64,000 bases of DNA, taken from Alcanivorax sp. DSM 26293 (GTDB lineage: Bacteria; Pseudomonadota; Gammaproteobacteria; Pseudomonadales; Alcanivoracaceae). Shown piece after piece: positions 1 to 8,747 of the stretch. The position numbers and the translations under genes were made by a program. The DNA lies in assembly GCF_900107995.1 (NCBI RefSeq), contig NZ_FNUM01000004.1, forward strand, positions 1 through 64,000. Reading direction: 5' to 3'. Each line of letters begins with the position of its first letter. The stretch's first letter is position 1. The notes beneath the pieces were generated by a model. The model saw only the letters and a list, made by a program, of their open reading frames with translations, searched no databases and was not told where the DNA came from.

Positions 1-335
<335 letters not shown>

Positions 336-340
336 AAGTT

Positions 341-1270
341 TTGCCCGTCTTCGAGGAACAGGGGGATGATGGCATTCTGCAATATCAATTCCCGGACACC
401 CACAAGGGCGGCAGATGGAGAACCACCAAGCCACGGCATGAAATAGCGGCAATGAAGGAGTTTGTGGACCAAAAGAACAAGAATCTTAGAAAGCTGTGCA
501 AGATGGGAAGAGCATGGAAGAACAAGCACGGCGTTTATATGGGTGGGTTACTGATTGACACGCTGGCTTATAACTTTCTGAAGTCCACCGACACATATGA
601 CAACAAGGGTGAAGCCTCTTACGGCGAGCTTTGCCGCGACTTCTTCGAGTTCTTAATGAATCAGCCCAACCAGGACCATTACCAGGCGCTTGGAAGCAAC
701 CAGGATGTGAAGGTAAGAAAGAAGTTCCAACGTAAAGCCAGAAAGGCCTACAAACTCACATTGAAGGCCATAGAATCTGGCACTGAGAACATCGCCAATC
801 AGAAATGGAAGAAAGTTTTTGGGCGTCCTTTCCCTGCTGCAATCCAAGATAATGCACTAAAATCTTCTCATACCTGGCGGAATACCGAGCAATTTATCGA
901 AGATGAACATTCCATAGACATTCGTTATGGCATAGACATGGACTGTGATGTTATCAAACAGGATGGATTTAGAGCCGGAGCGTTGAGAGCAATGCTAACC
1001 ACGGGCATTCGGATCACTCCCAAAAGAAGGCTCAAGTTCACAGTTACCTCATGCGACGTTCCACCCCCGTATACTCTGAAATGGAAAGTCCTGAATAGAG
1101 GAGAAGAAGCGCAACGGCGCGATTGTATTCGCGGCCAGATATTTGTCGATACTGGAACCAAGTCCAATAACGAGACAGCAGACTTCAAAGGCGAACACGT
1201 TGTGGAGTGCTACGCTATTAAGAACAATGTTGTTGTCGCGAAGTCACGAATTTCCGTGCCCATAGAATAA
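341..1270 (+). pseudogene. CBASS CD-NTase (SMODS nucleotidyltransferase + AGS-C sensor), 5' end removed by IS3 insertion
   Basis: The remaining 309 codons match the C-terminal two thirds of a CBASS cyclic-oligonucleotide synthase. The opening VLPVFEEQ strand and the segments RAWKNKHGVYMGGLLIDTLA and YPDT-like FPDTHKGGRW are typical of SMODS enzymes. Residues about 220-309 form the AGS-C domain (LKWKVLNRGEEA, RDCIRGQIF, GEHVVECYAIKNNVVVAKSR). The N-terminal GS...DxD catalytic segment is absent, and IS3 sequence runs directly into the frame at 335. The TTG at 341 is only the first possible start after the junction. The effector gene follows after 14 bp, as in a two-gene CBASS operon. I infer that the synthase is inactive; the 5' half may persist beyond the element. 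Confidence 0.82.
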
Positions 1271-1284
1271 CAAGGACTCATCTA

Positions 1285-2550
1285 ATGGATATAAATTTAT
1301 CTATAAGGGATAGGGCTGGTAAGACTTTCACACTGAAAACCTCGGAAGAAGCGCGTTCCTTACTAGAGGCGGAAGTACAATATTGGTCCGAGGCAAAAGC
1401 AAAGCTTGGGAAGAATCTTACAGGAGCACTTCCATCAATCCCCCAGAACATCAAGGCCTTTCTGGATCAACTTAAATTCTTTGAGGAAGCAGAGTCTTCG
1501 GACCCCAAACCCTCAAACATCAATCAGGTGAATCAGAAATTCCAGCAATCAAAGCAGCAATTCACGAACTGGGCCACTCAGAACTGGATATATCGCGGAA
1601 ATGCTTTCACAGAAGCCATGCTCGCTGCCTTCGAGTACTCACAGGAATCAGGCAATGCTTTCTTGGACGCCATAATCAATAACCGAGCCCACCTACATGG
1701 GAATCCGCCATCACTGAATACCTTTACAGGCATATTGATGGCCTATGAGTATTACTTTCAAGACCGCTCACATCTTGTTAAGCGCCGTAACGCAGAGAAA
1801 AAATCATTCACAACTCTTAGGAATGACCTTGAAGATGAGCGCAACAGGCTGGTATCCGAGATAGTGGAATTTCGGAACGAGATCGATTCCTGGAAAGATG
1901 GAACGCAGGAAGACTTCAAGGGCTGGTTTGGTCGGATACAGAAGCAGACCGCAGAATGGTTTACCCATCACAAAGAGCGGTCGGACGAGGCCATTGACGA
2001 TCATTCAGCGCTCTTTAATAAAATGGCAGATCATGCGGTCAGTCGTGTTCAGGAGCTTGAAGAGCTTTATCGGGAAAAGCTGCGTCTGGCCGCGCCTGCC
2101 ACTTACTGGGCAAATCGCGCCAGGAACCTGAATTTTCAAGGGTTACTGTGGGCCTGCCTCCTGATCGTAACCTCTGTTGCAACTATCGCGGGAGCTGGCT
2201 GTTTCTTCTGGGGTTGGCTACATAAAGAGCCTGTGCCATTTGGCTTGCAGAGCTTGCAAGGTGTCGCTTTATTTGGCGCTACTGCCGCCGCTGCTGTGTT
2301 CCTGATCAGAATGTTGTCAAAACTGACTTTCAGCGCCTTCCATCTACAACGTGATGCCGAAGAGCGGGAACAGCTCACCCACCTGTATTTGGCCTTGATT
2401 CATGAAGGCGCCCTGGATACTGATTCACGGGATATTGTGCTCCAGGCCCTGTTCAGCCGCGCCGATTCTGGCCTGCTTGGCGGTGACCACGGGCCCACCA
2501 TGCCTAGTCCGGCAGACATCATTGCTGGCGTTTCCCGGGTAAAAAGCTGA
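1285..2550 (+). CDS. Putative CBASS membrane effector, coiled coil plus two TM helices (DUF6161-like)
   Basis: A 421-aa protein directly downstream of the CD-NTase, with AAGGA about 8 bp before the ATG. The N-terminal 160 residues are soluble, and about 165-220 are rich in heptad-like charged residues (RNDLEDERNRLVSEIVEFRN). Two hydrophobic helices follow at about 287-312 and 324-347, then a cytosolic tail of about 75 aa. This fits membrane-acting CBASS effectors that disrupt the inner membrane once a cyclic nucleotide is made. From memory it resembles DUF6161 proteins found in defence loci; that label is tentative. With its synthase truncated, the effector has no evident activator here. No peptidase, nuclease or SAVED domain is visible. 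Confidence 0.62.
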   Translation: MDINLSIRDRAGKTFTLKTSEEARSLLEAEVQYWSEAKAKLGKNLTGALPSIPQNIKAFLDQLKFFEEAESSDPKPSNINQVNQKFQQSKQQFTNWATQNWIYRGNAFTEAMLAAFEYSQESGNAFLDAIINNRAHLHGNPPSLNTFTGILMAYEYYFQDRSHLVKRRNAEKKSFTTLRNDLEDERNRLVSEIVEFRNEIDSWKDGTQEDFKGWFGRIQKQTAEWFTHHKERSDEAIDDHSALFNKMADHAVSRVQELEELYREKLRLAAPATYWANRARNLNFQGLLWACLLIVTSVATIAGAGCFFWGWLHKEPVPFGLQSLQGVALFGATAAAAVFLIRMLSKLTFSAFHLQRDAEEREQLTHLYLALIHEGALDTDSRDIVLQALFSRADSGLLGGDHGPTMPSPADIIAGVSRVKS

Positions 2551-2783
2551 TGTTTTTCAACCGGTTAATCACATATTTCTCTCAGCAGTGCCGTCAACCG
2601 TCGGTTGACAACATGCATCTGATGCCGGGCTATTTCTGGCACAACCCCCCCCTCACAGGGTCATTCAGTTGGCTGCTGCCCGGGGCGAGAAAACCGCTCA
2701 AAAGGCGGTTTTCTCATGTCTGGCCTGCCGGTTATTGTCCGGGCACCCGCTTCAGCTGGCTAACTCCAGGCTCGAGTTCCGCA
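2551..2783. other. Intergenic region between CBASS and the Abi locus, with two hairpins
   Basis: No convincing gene. It holds a small inverted repeat GTCAACC-GTC-GGTTGAC at 2593-2609, 43 bp after the effector stop, and a perfect 11-bp hairpin at 2687-2715. An ORF of 123 codons here lacks family resemblance and overlaps the ncRNA promoter, so I do not call it. Confidence 0.5.
2687..2715. terminator. Perfect 11-bp hairpin downstream of the CBASS genes
   Basis: GAGAAAACCGC at 2687-2697 pairs exactly with GCGGTTTTCTC at 2705-2715 around a 7-base loop. The lower stem is AAAA/TTTT, so either strand presents a T-run within the stem, as in bidirectional terminators, but no separate downstream U tract follows. 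Likely ends CBASS transcription before the Abi promoter. Confidence 0.45.
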
Positions 2784-2813
2784 TTGCAACGCCGCAAGCC
2801 GGCAAGTTATAAT
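2784..2813 (+). promoter_or_regulatory. Strong sigma70-type promoter of the Abi-associated ncRNA
   Basis: TTGCAA at 2784-2789, an 18-bp spacer and a consensus TATAAT at 2808-2813 predict a start near 2820. No open reading frame of note begins there; the transcript would run into the structured unit ending in the U tract at 2871-2877. Confidence 0.7.
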
Positions 2814-2819
2814 CGCACC

Positions 2820-2877
2820 AACACAACCGCCACGCTTAGTGCCTGCAAGGGTAACGCGCAACCTTGGCGGTTTTTTT
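2820..2877 (+). ncRNA. Candidate small structured RNA upstream of the Abi_2 HEPN gene
   Basis: A transcript of about 58 nt is predicted between a consensus promoter and a T7 run. AACCGCCA at 2825-2832 pairs with TGGCGGTT at 2865-2872, closing the molecule and placing its 3' arm directly before the U tract. An inner stem is possible between AAGG (2848-2851) and CCTT (2862-2865). The unit ends 36 nt before the Abi start and 26 nt before its Shine-Dalgarno. Recent work describes ncRNA antitoxins beside AbiF-type HEPN ribonucleases, the proposed relatives of Cas13. The arrangement here fits that layout, but the identification is mine and unconfirmed. A simple leader attenuator for the abi-hsdR operon is the main alternative. 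Confidence 0.6.
2865..2877 (+). terminator. Intrinsic terminator of the ncRNA
   Basis: The 3' stem arm TGGCGGTT runs into seven consecutive T residues (2871-2877), pairing with AACCGCCA at 2825-2832. Genes downstream would need read-through or another promoter. Confidence 0.6.
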
Positions 2878-2913
2878 ATGCCTGCTTACAACGCATTGTC
2901 TTCGGAGGCAGGC

Positions 2914-3819
2914 ATGCCTGAACAGTACAAAAAACCTGCGCTTACCTTTGAGCAGCAACTGTCTCACCTGCAAAACCGTGGCTTGGTGATTAACGATCAG
3001 GCTGATGCCTTGCTAAAGTTGTCTGCCATCAGTTACTACCGCCTCAGTGGTTATTGGTTTCCTTTCCGTTTACGGGATAAGAACGGCCAGCCAGAAAATC
3101 ATTTTATTGCCGGGACAGGTTTCGATCAGGTACTGGAGCTATATGAATTTGACAGGCATTTGCGCGCTCTAGTGATGGACGCCATTGAACGGGTCGAAGT
3201 GGCTGTTCGTACGCGCATCACCTACCACATGGGGCATACTTACGGCGCTTTTGGCCACACAGTCGCCGCCAATTTCCATCCGAAATTTGATCATTTTAAT
3301 TGGCTAAAAAAACTGGAAATGGAAGCCAGCCGATCCTCCGATCAGTTTGTTCGCCATTACAAAGAAAGATACAACGGCTTTCCAACATTACCCGTATGGA
3401 TGCTGACTGAAGTCATGAGCTTTGGTGCTTTATCCTTCTTTTACAAAGGATTGAAAAATCCCGATAAAAGAGCTGTAGCGGCCTACTTTAACCTGCACCC
3501 AAAACGCTTGGGAGACTGGCTGCATACTCTGACATATGTCCGTAATGTCTGTGCGCACCATAGTCGTCTCTGGAATCGGGAGCTGGCCATTCGGCCCGAT
3601 AAAGCAAAGGAGCCAGAGTGGCAGCCCCCTGTAACCCCACGGAATGACAGGCCTTTCTATATCCTGCTGATGCTGCGTTATTTATTGCGACAATCGGGCA
3701 ATGGCGATGAGTGGGCAGTACAAATAGATAGGCTGCTGACACCTATTACACAAACCAATACATACCGTCTTGCCATGGGCATACCGGAAGATTGGAAGGA
3801 TCACCCCCTGTGGAAATAA
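2914..3819 (+). CDS. Abi_2 family (AbiD/AbiF-like) HEPN ribonuclease, abortive infection protein
   Basis: A 301-aa Abi_2 protein. Landmarks are an N-terminal LTFEQQLSHLQNRGL segment, AISYYRLSGYWFPFR, LYEFDRHLRALVMDAIERVE, and the HEPN catalytic motif RNVCAHHSRLWN (R210, H215; R-x4-H). HEPN pairs of this type cut RNA, and Abi_2 members stop growth of phage-infected cells. I chose ATG 2914 because GGAGG lies at 2904-2908; an in-frame ATG at 2839 would lie inside the ncRNA. The stop overlaps the likely hsdR start by 10 bp, so both are probably co-translated with the metallopeptidase gene. The ncRNA upstream is the probable control element or partner. Confidence 0.85.
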   Translation: MPEQYKKPALTFEQQLSHLQNRGLVINDQADALLKLSAISYYRLSGYWFPFRLRDKNGQPENHFIAGTGFDQVLELYEFDRHLRALVMDAIERVEVAVRTRITYHMGHTYGAFGHTVAANFHPKFDHFNWLKKLEMEASRSSDQFVRHYKERYNGFPTLPVWMLTEVMSFGALSFFYKGLKNPDKRAVAAYFNLHPKRLGDWLHTLTYVRNVCAHHSRLWNRELAIRPDKAKEPEWQPPVTPRNDRPFYILLMLRYLLRQSGNGDEWAVQIDRLLTPITQTNTYRLAMGIPEDWKDHPLWK

Positions 3820-6800
3820 AACCGAATATTAAATTCCAGGAAGAATACAGTGCCAAACTCCCAGCACTGACGCTGCTTACTAACCTGGGCTGGTCTTTTA
3901 TTTCTCCTGAGAAAGCCCTGGCGGCCCGTGACGGCAAGGCCGATGAGGTAGTGCTGCGCAAGGAACTACGTGCCGAGCTACAGAAACGCACTTTCACCTT
4001 TTCAGGAAAACGCTATCCGCTATCGGAAAAATCCATCGACAACCTGATTGCCGAGGTATGCAGCCCGGCCTTGAACGAAGGGCTTCTCACTGCCAATGAA
4101 CGCCTCTACAACCATCTTCTGTACGGCATATCCGTTACTGAATTTGTTGATGGCAAGAAAGCCAGCCCGACCATAGCCCTTATTGACTGGCACGACCCTG
4201 CCAACAACAGCTTCGTGGTTACTGAGGAATTTACTGTTACCCGGTCTGGTGGCGTGGAATCACGCCGTCCGGATATCGTCTGTTTTGTGAATGGTATTCC
4301 GCTTGTGGTGATTGAAGCCAAGCGCCCGGACGGGAGCTCGAAGAAAGGGCCAACCATTGACGAGGGTATCTCGCAAAGCCTGCGCAATCAGCGGCACGAC
4401 GAAATCCCTTTGCTGTTTGCCTACAGCCAGATGCTGCTTTCCATTAACGGCAACGAAGGCCGCTATGGCACCTGCCACACCCCGGCCAAATTCTGGTCGG
4501 CCTGGCGAGAGGAAGATATTACTGATGCCGATATGGCTGCTATCAAGAACAGGGTTCTGTCGAGTGAGCAGCTTGCGAGCTTGTTTAACCATCGCCCTGC
4601 AGCCGACCTGGAGTGGTATCAAAACCTGATCGCCGGGGGCGAGTTGGCGGTAACCGGCCAGGATCAACTGCTGATTAGCCTACTCAGCCCTGCTCGCCTG
4701 CTGGAGATGACCCGGTTTTTTACCCTTTTCGATAAGAAGGCCGGCAAGATCGTAGCTCGCTACCAACAGGTTTTCGGCATCAAGCGGCTGATCGAGCGCA
4801 TCAATACCCGTACCCCTGGAGGAGGCCGTGAGGGCGGTGTTATCTGGCACACCACAGGTTCGGGAAAGTCGTTCACGATGGTCTTTCTAAGCAAGGCACT
4901 GATTCTGCACGATAGCCTGAAGCAGTGCCGCATTGTGGTTGTCACTGATCGGGTGGATCTGGAGACGCAGCTCAGCAAAACCTTCGCCTCGGGTGGCGAG
5001 CTGGCGGGCAAGAAAGACAAGAGCGCAGCGATGGCCACCTCTGGCAAGCGCTTGGCAGAGCAGATTGGCAAGGGCACTGAGCGAATCATCTTTTCACTGA
5101 TCCAGAAGTTCAACACCGCCACCAAGCTCCCTGAGTGCGTCAATCTTAGCGCGGATATTATCGTGCTGATCGATGAAGGGCATCGCAGCCAGGGCGGTGA
5201 AAACCATATCCGTATGAAGCAAGCCCTGCCTAATGCCTCTTTTGTGGCCTTTACCGGCACGCCCCTGCTCAAGGATGACAAGACCACCAATAAGTTCGGC
5301 CCCATCGTGCACGCCTACACAATGCAGCGCGCCGTGGAAGACAAAACTGTTACGCCGCTGCTGTATGAAGAGCGCATTCCTGACCTTGATGTGAATGAGC
5401 GCGCCATAGATAGCTGGTTTGAACGCATCACCGAGGGGCTATCAGATGAACAGAAAGCCGACCTGAAAAGAAAATTTGCCCGCAAAGGTCAGGTGTATGG
5501 TGCTGACGATCGAATCCGGATGATTGCATTGGATATTGCCAACCACTTCGTCAAAAACATTGATGAGGGCCTGAAGGGGCAACTCGCCTGCGATAGCAAG
5601 GCTGCTGCTATCAAGTATAAGCAATACCTGGATGAAGCCGGTTTGTTTGAATCAGCGGTGGTAATGAGCCCACCAGACACACGGGAGGGCAATACGGCTG
5701 TCGATGAAGCTGCCACACCGGAGGTCTCCCAGTGGTGGAAGGACAACGTGGGTAGCCAGGATGATCAGGCTTACACCAAGCACCTGGTTGAGCGATTTGA
5801 ACAGGATGACTCACTCAAGATACTGATCGTGGTGGATAAGCTGCTGACGGGATTCGATGAGCCAAGGAATACCGTGCTCTACATCGACAAGCCACTTAAG
5901 GAGCACAATCTGATTCAGGCTATTGCCCGGGTTAACCGGCTACATCCCAAGAAGAAGTTTGGCCTGTTAATCGACTATCGCGGCATTCTTGCTGAGCTGG
6001 ATACCACTATCCAGAAGTATCAGGATCTGGCCTCGCGCACCCAAGGCGGCTACGACATTAACGATATTGCCGGCCTCTACAGCCAGATGAGCACCGAGTA
6101 CAAACGCCTGCCACAGCTATACAAGCAACTCTGGGCGATTTTTGACGGCGTCAAGAATAAGAACGACATTGAGCAACTTCGCCAGGTATTGGTACCGAAG
6201 ATTAAGGAAAACACGTCTTCCAAGGCTGGTGAACAGGGTGAATTGGTAGATGTTAACCTCAAGGTGCGTGAAGACTTCTATGAGGCCTTAACTGCTTTCG
6301 CCAGTTGCCTTAAAGTGGCCCTGCAATCAGCAACCTTCTTCGAAGACAAGAGCTTTAGCGATGACGATCGCCGCCATTACAAGGAGACCGTCAAGCAGTT
6401 CTCCAGCCTGCGCCAAATGGTGCAACGAGATGCCGGCGAAAAGGTCGACTATGACGAATATGCTGAGCAGGTAAAAAAGCTTCTGGACAAGCATGTCGTC
6501 GGCGTAGATGTCAAAGAACCTGGCGGTGTGTATGAAGTCGGCAAGATGGGCCAAAAACCGCAACCGGAAGACTGGAGCGAAGAGAAAACCCGCAATGAAA
6601 CCGATATCATCAAGACTCGTGTAACCCGAATGATCGAGCAGGACCTTCGAGACGACCCCTACGCACAGGAGGCGTTCTCCAAACTTCTGCGCCAGGCAAT
6701 TGAAGAAGCCGAGAAACTGTTTGACCACCCCCTTAAGCAATACATGCTGTTCCAGGAGTTTGAAGAACAGGTCCGGGACCGCAAGTTGAGTGATATTCCG

Positions 6801-7115
6801 GATGCCTTTTCCGGTAATCGCCATGCTCAGGCGTATTTTGGCGTATTCAAGAAACTATTGCCCGAAGCTTTAGCTGTCATGGACCAACAAATCCAAGACA
6901 AATGGGTGAAGCTCGCCTTTGATGTCGACCAGTCTGTGGAAGCGTCTGTTGCGGAAAACTCCATTAACCCACAGAACATCGAAGCCGATATTCGCAAGAA
7001 GCTTCTTCCTCGCATGTTCCAGGAGTGCAAAGCCATTGGTGGCGGCATGGACCAGGCAAAAAAAATCGTGGAGATGGTAGTGCAGATTACCCGTGTCGGC
7101 TTGAGTGGGATGTAA
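3810..7115 (+). CDS. hsdR: Type I restriction endonuclease subunit R
   Basis: About 1101 aa, full length for HsdR. An N-terminal PD-(D/E)xK nuclease lies near residues 150-175 (RRPDIVCFVNG ... VVIEAKRP). The SF2 motor shows Walker A TTGSGKS near 347, a DEGH-box near 454, TGTPL near 481 and the TGFDEPRNT motif near 678, followed by the long C-terminal helical region. I prefer GTG 3810, which has GGAAGGA at 3794-3800; a TTG at 3792 is in frame but lacks a ribosome site. HsdR translocates and cleaves DNA only with HsdM and HsdS, and neither is in this window. They may lie left of the IS or be lost. It overlaps the Abi gene and is followed by a metallopeptidase gene, a familiar type I R-M layout. 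Confidence 0.95.
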   Translation: MEIKPNIKFQEEYSAKLPALTLLTNLGWSFISPEKALAARDGKADEVVLRKELRAELQKRTFTFSGKRYPLSEKSIDNLIAEVCSPALNEGLLTANERLYNHLLYGISVTEFVDGKKASPTIALIDWHDPANNSFVVTEEFTVTRSGGVESRRPDIVCFVNGIPLVVIEAKRPDGSSKKGPTIDEGISQSLRNQRHDEIPLLFAYSQMLLSINGNEGRYGTCHTPAKFWSAWREEDITDADMAAIKNRVLSSEQLASLFNHRPAADLEWYQNLIAGGELAVTGQDQLLISLLSPARLLEMTRFFTLFDKKAGKIVARYQQVFGIKRLIERINTRTPGGGREGGVIWHTTGSGKSFTMVFLSKALILHDSLKQCRIVVVTDRVDLETQLSKTFASGGELAGKKDKSAAMATSGKRLAEQIGKGTERIIFSLIQKFNTATKLPECVNLSADIIVLIDEGHRSQGGENHIRMKQALPNASFVAFTGTPLLKDDKTTNKFGPIVHAYTMQRAVEDKTVTPLLYEERIPDLDVNERAIDSWFERITEGLSDEQKADLKRKFARKGQVYGADDRIRMIALDIANHFVKNIDEGLKGQLACDSKAAAIKYKQYLDEAGLFESAVVMSPPDTREGNTAVDEAATPEVSQWWKDNVGSQDDQAYTKHLVERFEQDDSLKILIVVDKLLTGFDEPRNTVLYIDKPLKEHNLIQAIARVNRLHPKKKFGLLIDYRGILAELDTTIQKYQDLASRTQGGYDINDIAGLYSQMSTEYKRLPQLYKQLWAIFDGVKNKNDIEQLRQVLVPKIKENTSSKAGEQGELVDVNLKVREDFYEALTAFASCLKVALQSATFFEDKSFSDDDRRHYKETVKQFSSLRQMVQRDAGEKVDYDEYAEQVKKLLDKHVVGVDVKEPGGVYEVGKMGQKPQPEDWSEEKTRNETDIIKTRVTRMIEQDLRDDPYAQEAFSKLLRQAIEEAEKLFDHPLKQYMLFQEFEEQVRDRKLSDIPDAFSGNRHAQAYFGVFKKLLPEALAVMDQQIQDKWVKLAFDVDQSVEASVAENSINPQNIEADIRKKLLPRMFQECKAIGGGMDQAKKIVEMVVQITRVGLSGM

Positions 7116-7120
7116 ATCTG

Positions 7121-7873
7121 ATGGGAGTTCCGATCAGAACTGCTGGGCAACGCTTGCATTTTTGCTACGGCGACGAGCACATTTCCTTTGAGCGCATCGA
7201 GAGGCCGAAAGCCACGGGAAAAGTCCTGATCAAGGTTCATCCTGACTGTCGCGTAATGGCCTTGGTGCCCCACAATACAAGTAACGACGCTGTCCTGATG
7301 GCCGTAAAGAAACGAGGGCGCTGGATTTACGAGCAACTGCGCGACTTCCGAAGACAGATGGAACACGCCACGCCACGCAAGTACATCAGTGGTGAAAGCC
7401 ACTATTACCTTGGCAAACAGTATCTTCTCAAGGTGATTGAGGCACCTAATCGGGCTCCAACCGTCAAACTACTGCGCGGAAAGCTGGAAGTTTCTGTAAG
7501 AAGAAAAAGCCCTCAGAAGGTACGTGAACTTCTGGCCGAGTGGTACAAGGCACGCGCCAAGGAAACCTTTTCCAAGCGGTTAGACGCCTTATTGGAGCAG
7601 ACACTCTGGGTGCCCGGCCGCCCTCCCATTCGCGTTTTGACTATGAAAACTCAATGGGGAAGCTGTTCACCAAATGGCAGGCTCACCCTCAACCCCCATT
7701 TGGTTAAGGCACCAAGAGAGTGTATTGATTACGTCATCCTGCACGAGCTTTGCCATATCGCCGAACACAACCACAGCGAGAGGTTTTATCGGCTCATGGC
7801 ACAGGTAATGCCAACGTGGGAAGCCACCAAGGAGCGATTGGACGGCATGGCCAGCCGGATATTGGACTTGTAA
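7121..7873 (+). CDS. YgjP-like M48/SprT-type metallopeptidase (DUF45)
   Basis: A 250-aa predicted zinc metallopeptidase. The HELCH motif at residues 208-212, inside YVILHELCHIAEHNHSERF, supplies two zinc His and the catalytic Glu; a downstream acidic or His ligand completes the site. MKTQWGSCSPNGRL is the conserved YgjP-family segment before it. ATG 7121 begins 5 bp after the hsdR stop, so the gene is co-transcribed with hsdR. DUF45 proteins are frequent companions of type I restriction genes; their target is not known to me. Confidence 0.88.
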   Translation: MGVPIRTAGQRLHFCYGDEHISFERIERPKATGKVLIKVHPDCRVMALVPHNTSNDAVLMAVKKRGRWIYEQLRDFRRQMEHATPRKYISGESHYYLGKQYLLKVIEAPNRAPTVKLLRGKLEVSVRRKSPQKVRELLAEWYKARAKETFSKRLDALLEQTLWVPGRPPIRVLTMKTQWGSCSPNGRLTLNPHLVKAPRECIDYVILHELCHIAEHNHSERFYRLMAQVMPTWEATKERLDGMASRILDL

Positions 7874-7969
7874 CGGCTAACGACGCGCCGGCACACACCA
7901 AGTGGAAGAAGAGGGCTATCATGAGCATGCCGATAACGAAGGGGGCGGCATTACAGAATCTCCTTTCCC

Positions 7970-7992
7970 ACAAGGGGATCATTCCCCCTTGT
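7970..7992. terminator. 8-bp hairpin after the abi-hsdR-metallopeptidase operon
   Basis: ACAAGGGG (7970-7977) pairs with CCCCTTGT (7985-7992) around a 7-base loop. No U tract follows on either strand, so termination strength is doubtful. It sits about 100 bp after the last operon gene. Confidence 0.35.
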
Positions 7993-8059
7993 AATAGACA
8001 GCTTGATCGACTGATCACATACTGTCCGCTCCTGGGTACTTGTCAGAAGAGCCAAAGCC

Positions 8060-8224
8060 ATGAAACCAGAGGTAGAACGCCCAAAAAACAGCGATGCGGT
8101 GAGAAAGCCTCCTCGCAAGGAGAACCCTCCTTTCTCGGAGATCGATTTGCTGAAAAATCTCGACGCGCATGGTGCTCATGCTGATGAGCTCGCCCTGCCT
8201 TCAGCTTCTGAGATGGGGGAGTGA
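8060..8224 (+). CDS. Small ORF (54 aa) translationally coupled to the HigA-like gene
   Basis: The 54-codon frame begins MKPEVERPKNSDAV and ends in an acidic tail (HADELALPSASEMGE). Its TGA overlaps an in-frame ATG of the HigA gene (TGATG at 8222-8226), which supports real translation. The tail looks like the flexible C-terminus of AbrB/MazE-type antitoxins without the DNA-binding N-terminus, so it may be the remnant of another toxin-antitoxin gene. It does not resemble a HigB toxin. Identification is weak. Confidence 0.38.
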   Translation: MKPEVERPKNSDAVRKPPRKENPPFSEIDLLKNLDAHGAHADELALPSASEMGE

Positions 8225-8256
8225 TGGTGAACCCATCAAGACACGGTGAGGTTGTT

Positions 8257-8508
8257 ATGCACAACCATCCGCACCCAGGAGAAGTCCTGAAAGAAATGGT
8301 GATGGCACCCTTGGGTCTATCCGTAACCGAGGCCTCAAGCCGTTTCTCAATATCTCGTGCCGATATGCTGAGCGTGTTAAACGGCAAGGCAGGCATCAGC
8401 TCTGATCTGGCTGAACAGCTTGAATTGGCAGGGGCCGGCACTGCGCGTGCATGGCTTGCTTTGCAAGCCAACTATGACTTGTGGGCGTCCCAGCAAGACA
8501 GGAAATAG
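8257..8508 (+). CDS. higA: HigA-family antitoxin / XRE regulator, without HigB
   Basis: The 83-aa protein begins MHNHPHPGEVLKE and contains the LSVTEASSRFSISRADMLSVL helix-turn-helix and the final ARAWLALQANYDLW segment typical of HigA antitoxins. GGTGAGG at 8244-8250 supports ATG 8257. An in-frame ATG at 8224 overlapping the upstream stop would add 11 residues. HigA normally neutralises and represses a HigB ribonuclease encoded just upstream; that place is taken by the 54-codon ORF. It is probably an orphan antitoxin. Confidence 0.8.
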   Translation: MHNHPHPGEVLKEMVMAPLGLSVTEASSRFSISRADMLSVLNGKAGISSDLAEQLELAGAGTARAWLALQANYDLWASQQDRK

Positions 8509-8598
8509 CCTGTTCACCGGTACCGGTAGACCCCGCTACCAGATCGTTTCGCATACGAAACCGCCTGGATTTCACAATAAAAAAGCCTGGCTATAAAG

Positions 8599-8715
8599 CT
8601 AGTCTTTGACCACTTCATAGTTAGTTAGATCAGGCAGGAAAGAAGCGGAGGACCCACATACGTCGCATAGAACCTTAACGACAGACTCCACTTCCACCAT
8701 GGCAGAGATTTTCAT
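8599..8715 (-). CDS. Candidate 38-aa CxxC miniprotein behind the XRE regulator
   Basis: The 38-codon frame starts MKISAMVEVESVVKVLCDVC and ends NYEVVKD. GGAGG stands 5 bp before the ATG, and the start lies 32 bp after the XRE stop on the same strand, so the two could form one transcript. A single CDVC pair might bind metal with a partner. I recognise no family; it may be a truncated gene. Confidence 0.4.
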   Translation of the reverse strand: MKISAMVEVESVVKVLCDVCGSSASFLPDLTNYEVVKD

Positions 8716-8747
8716 TTCCGCCTCCAAGCTTATATGAATGGGCAGTG

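Noticed and set aside
2550..2921. 123-codon plus-strand frame between the CBASS and Abi genes
   Set aside because: It runs through a hairpin, a consensus promoter and the ncRNA, and lacks any family resemblance.
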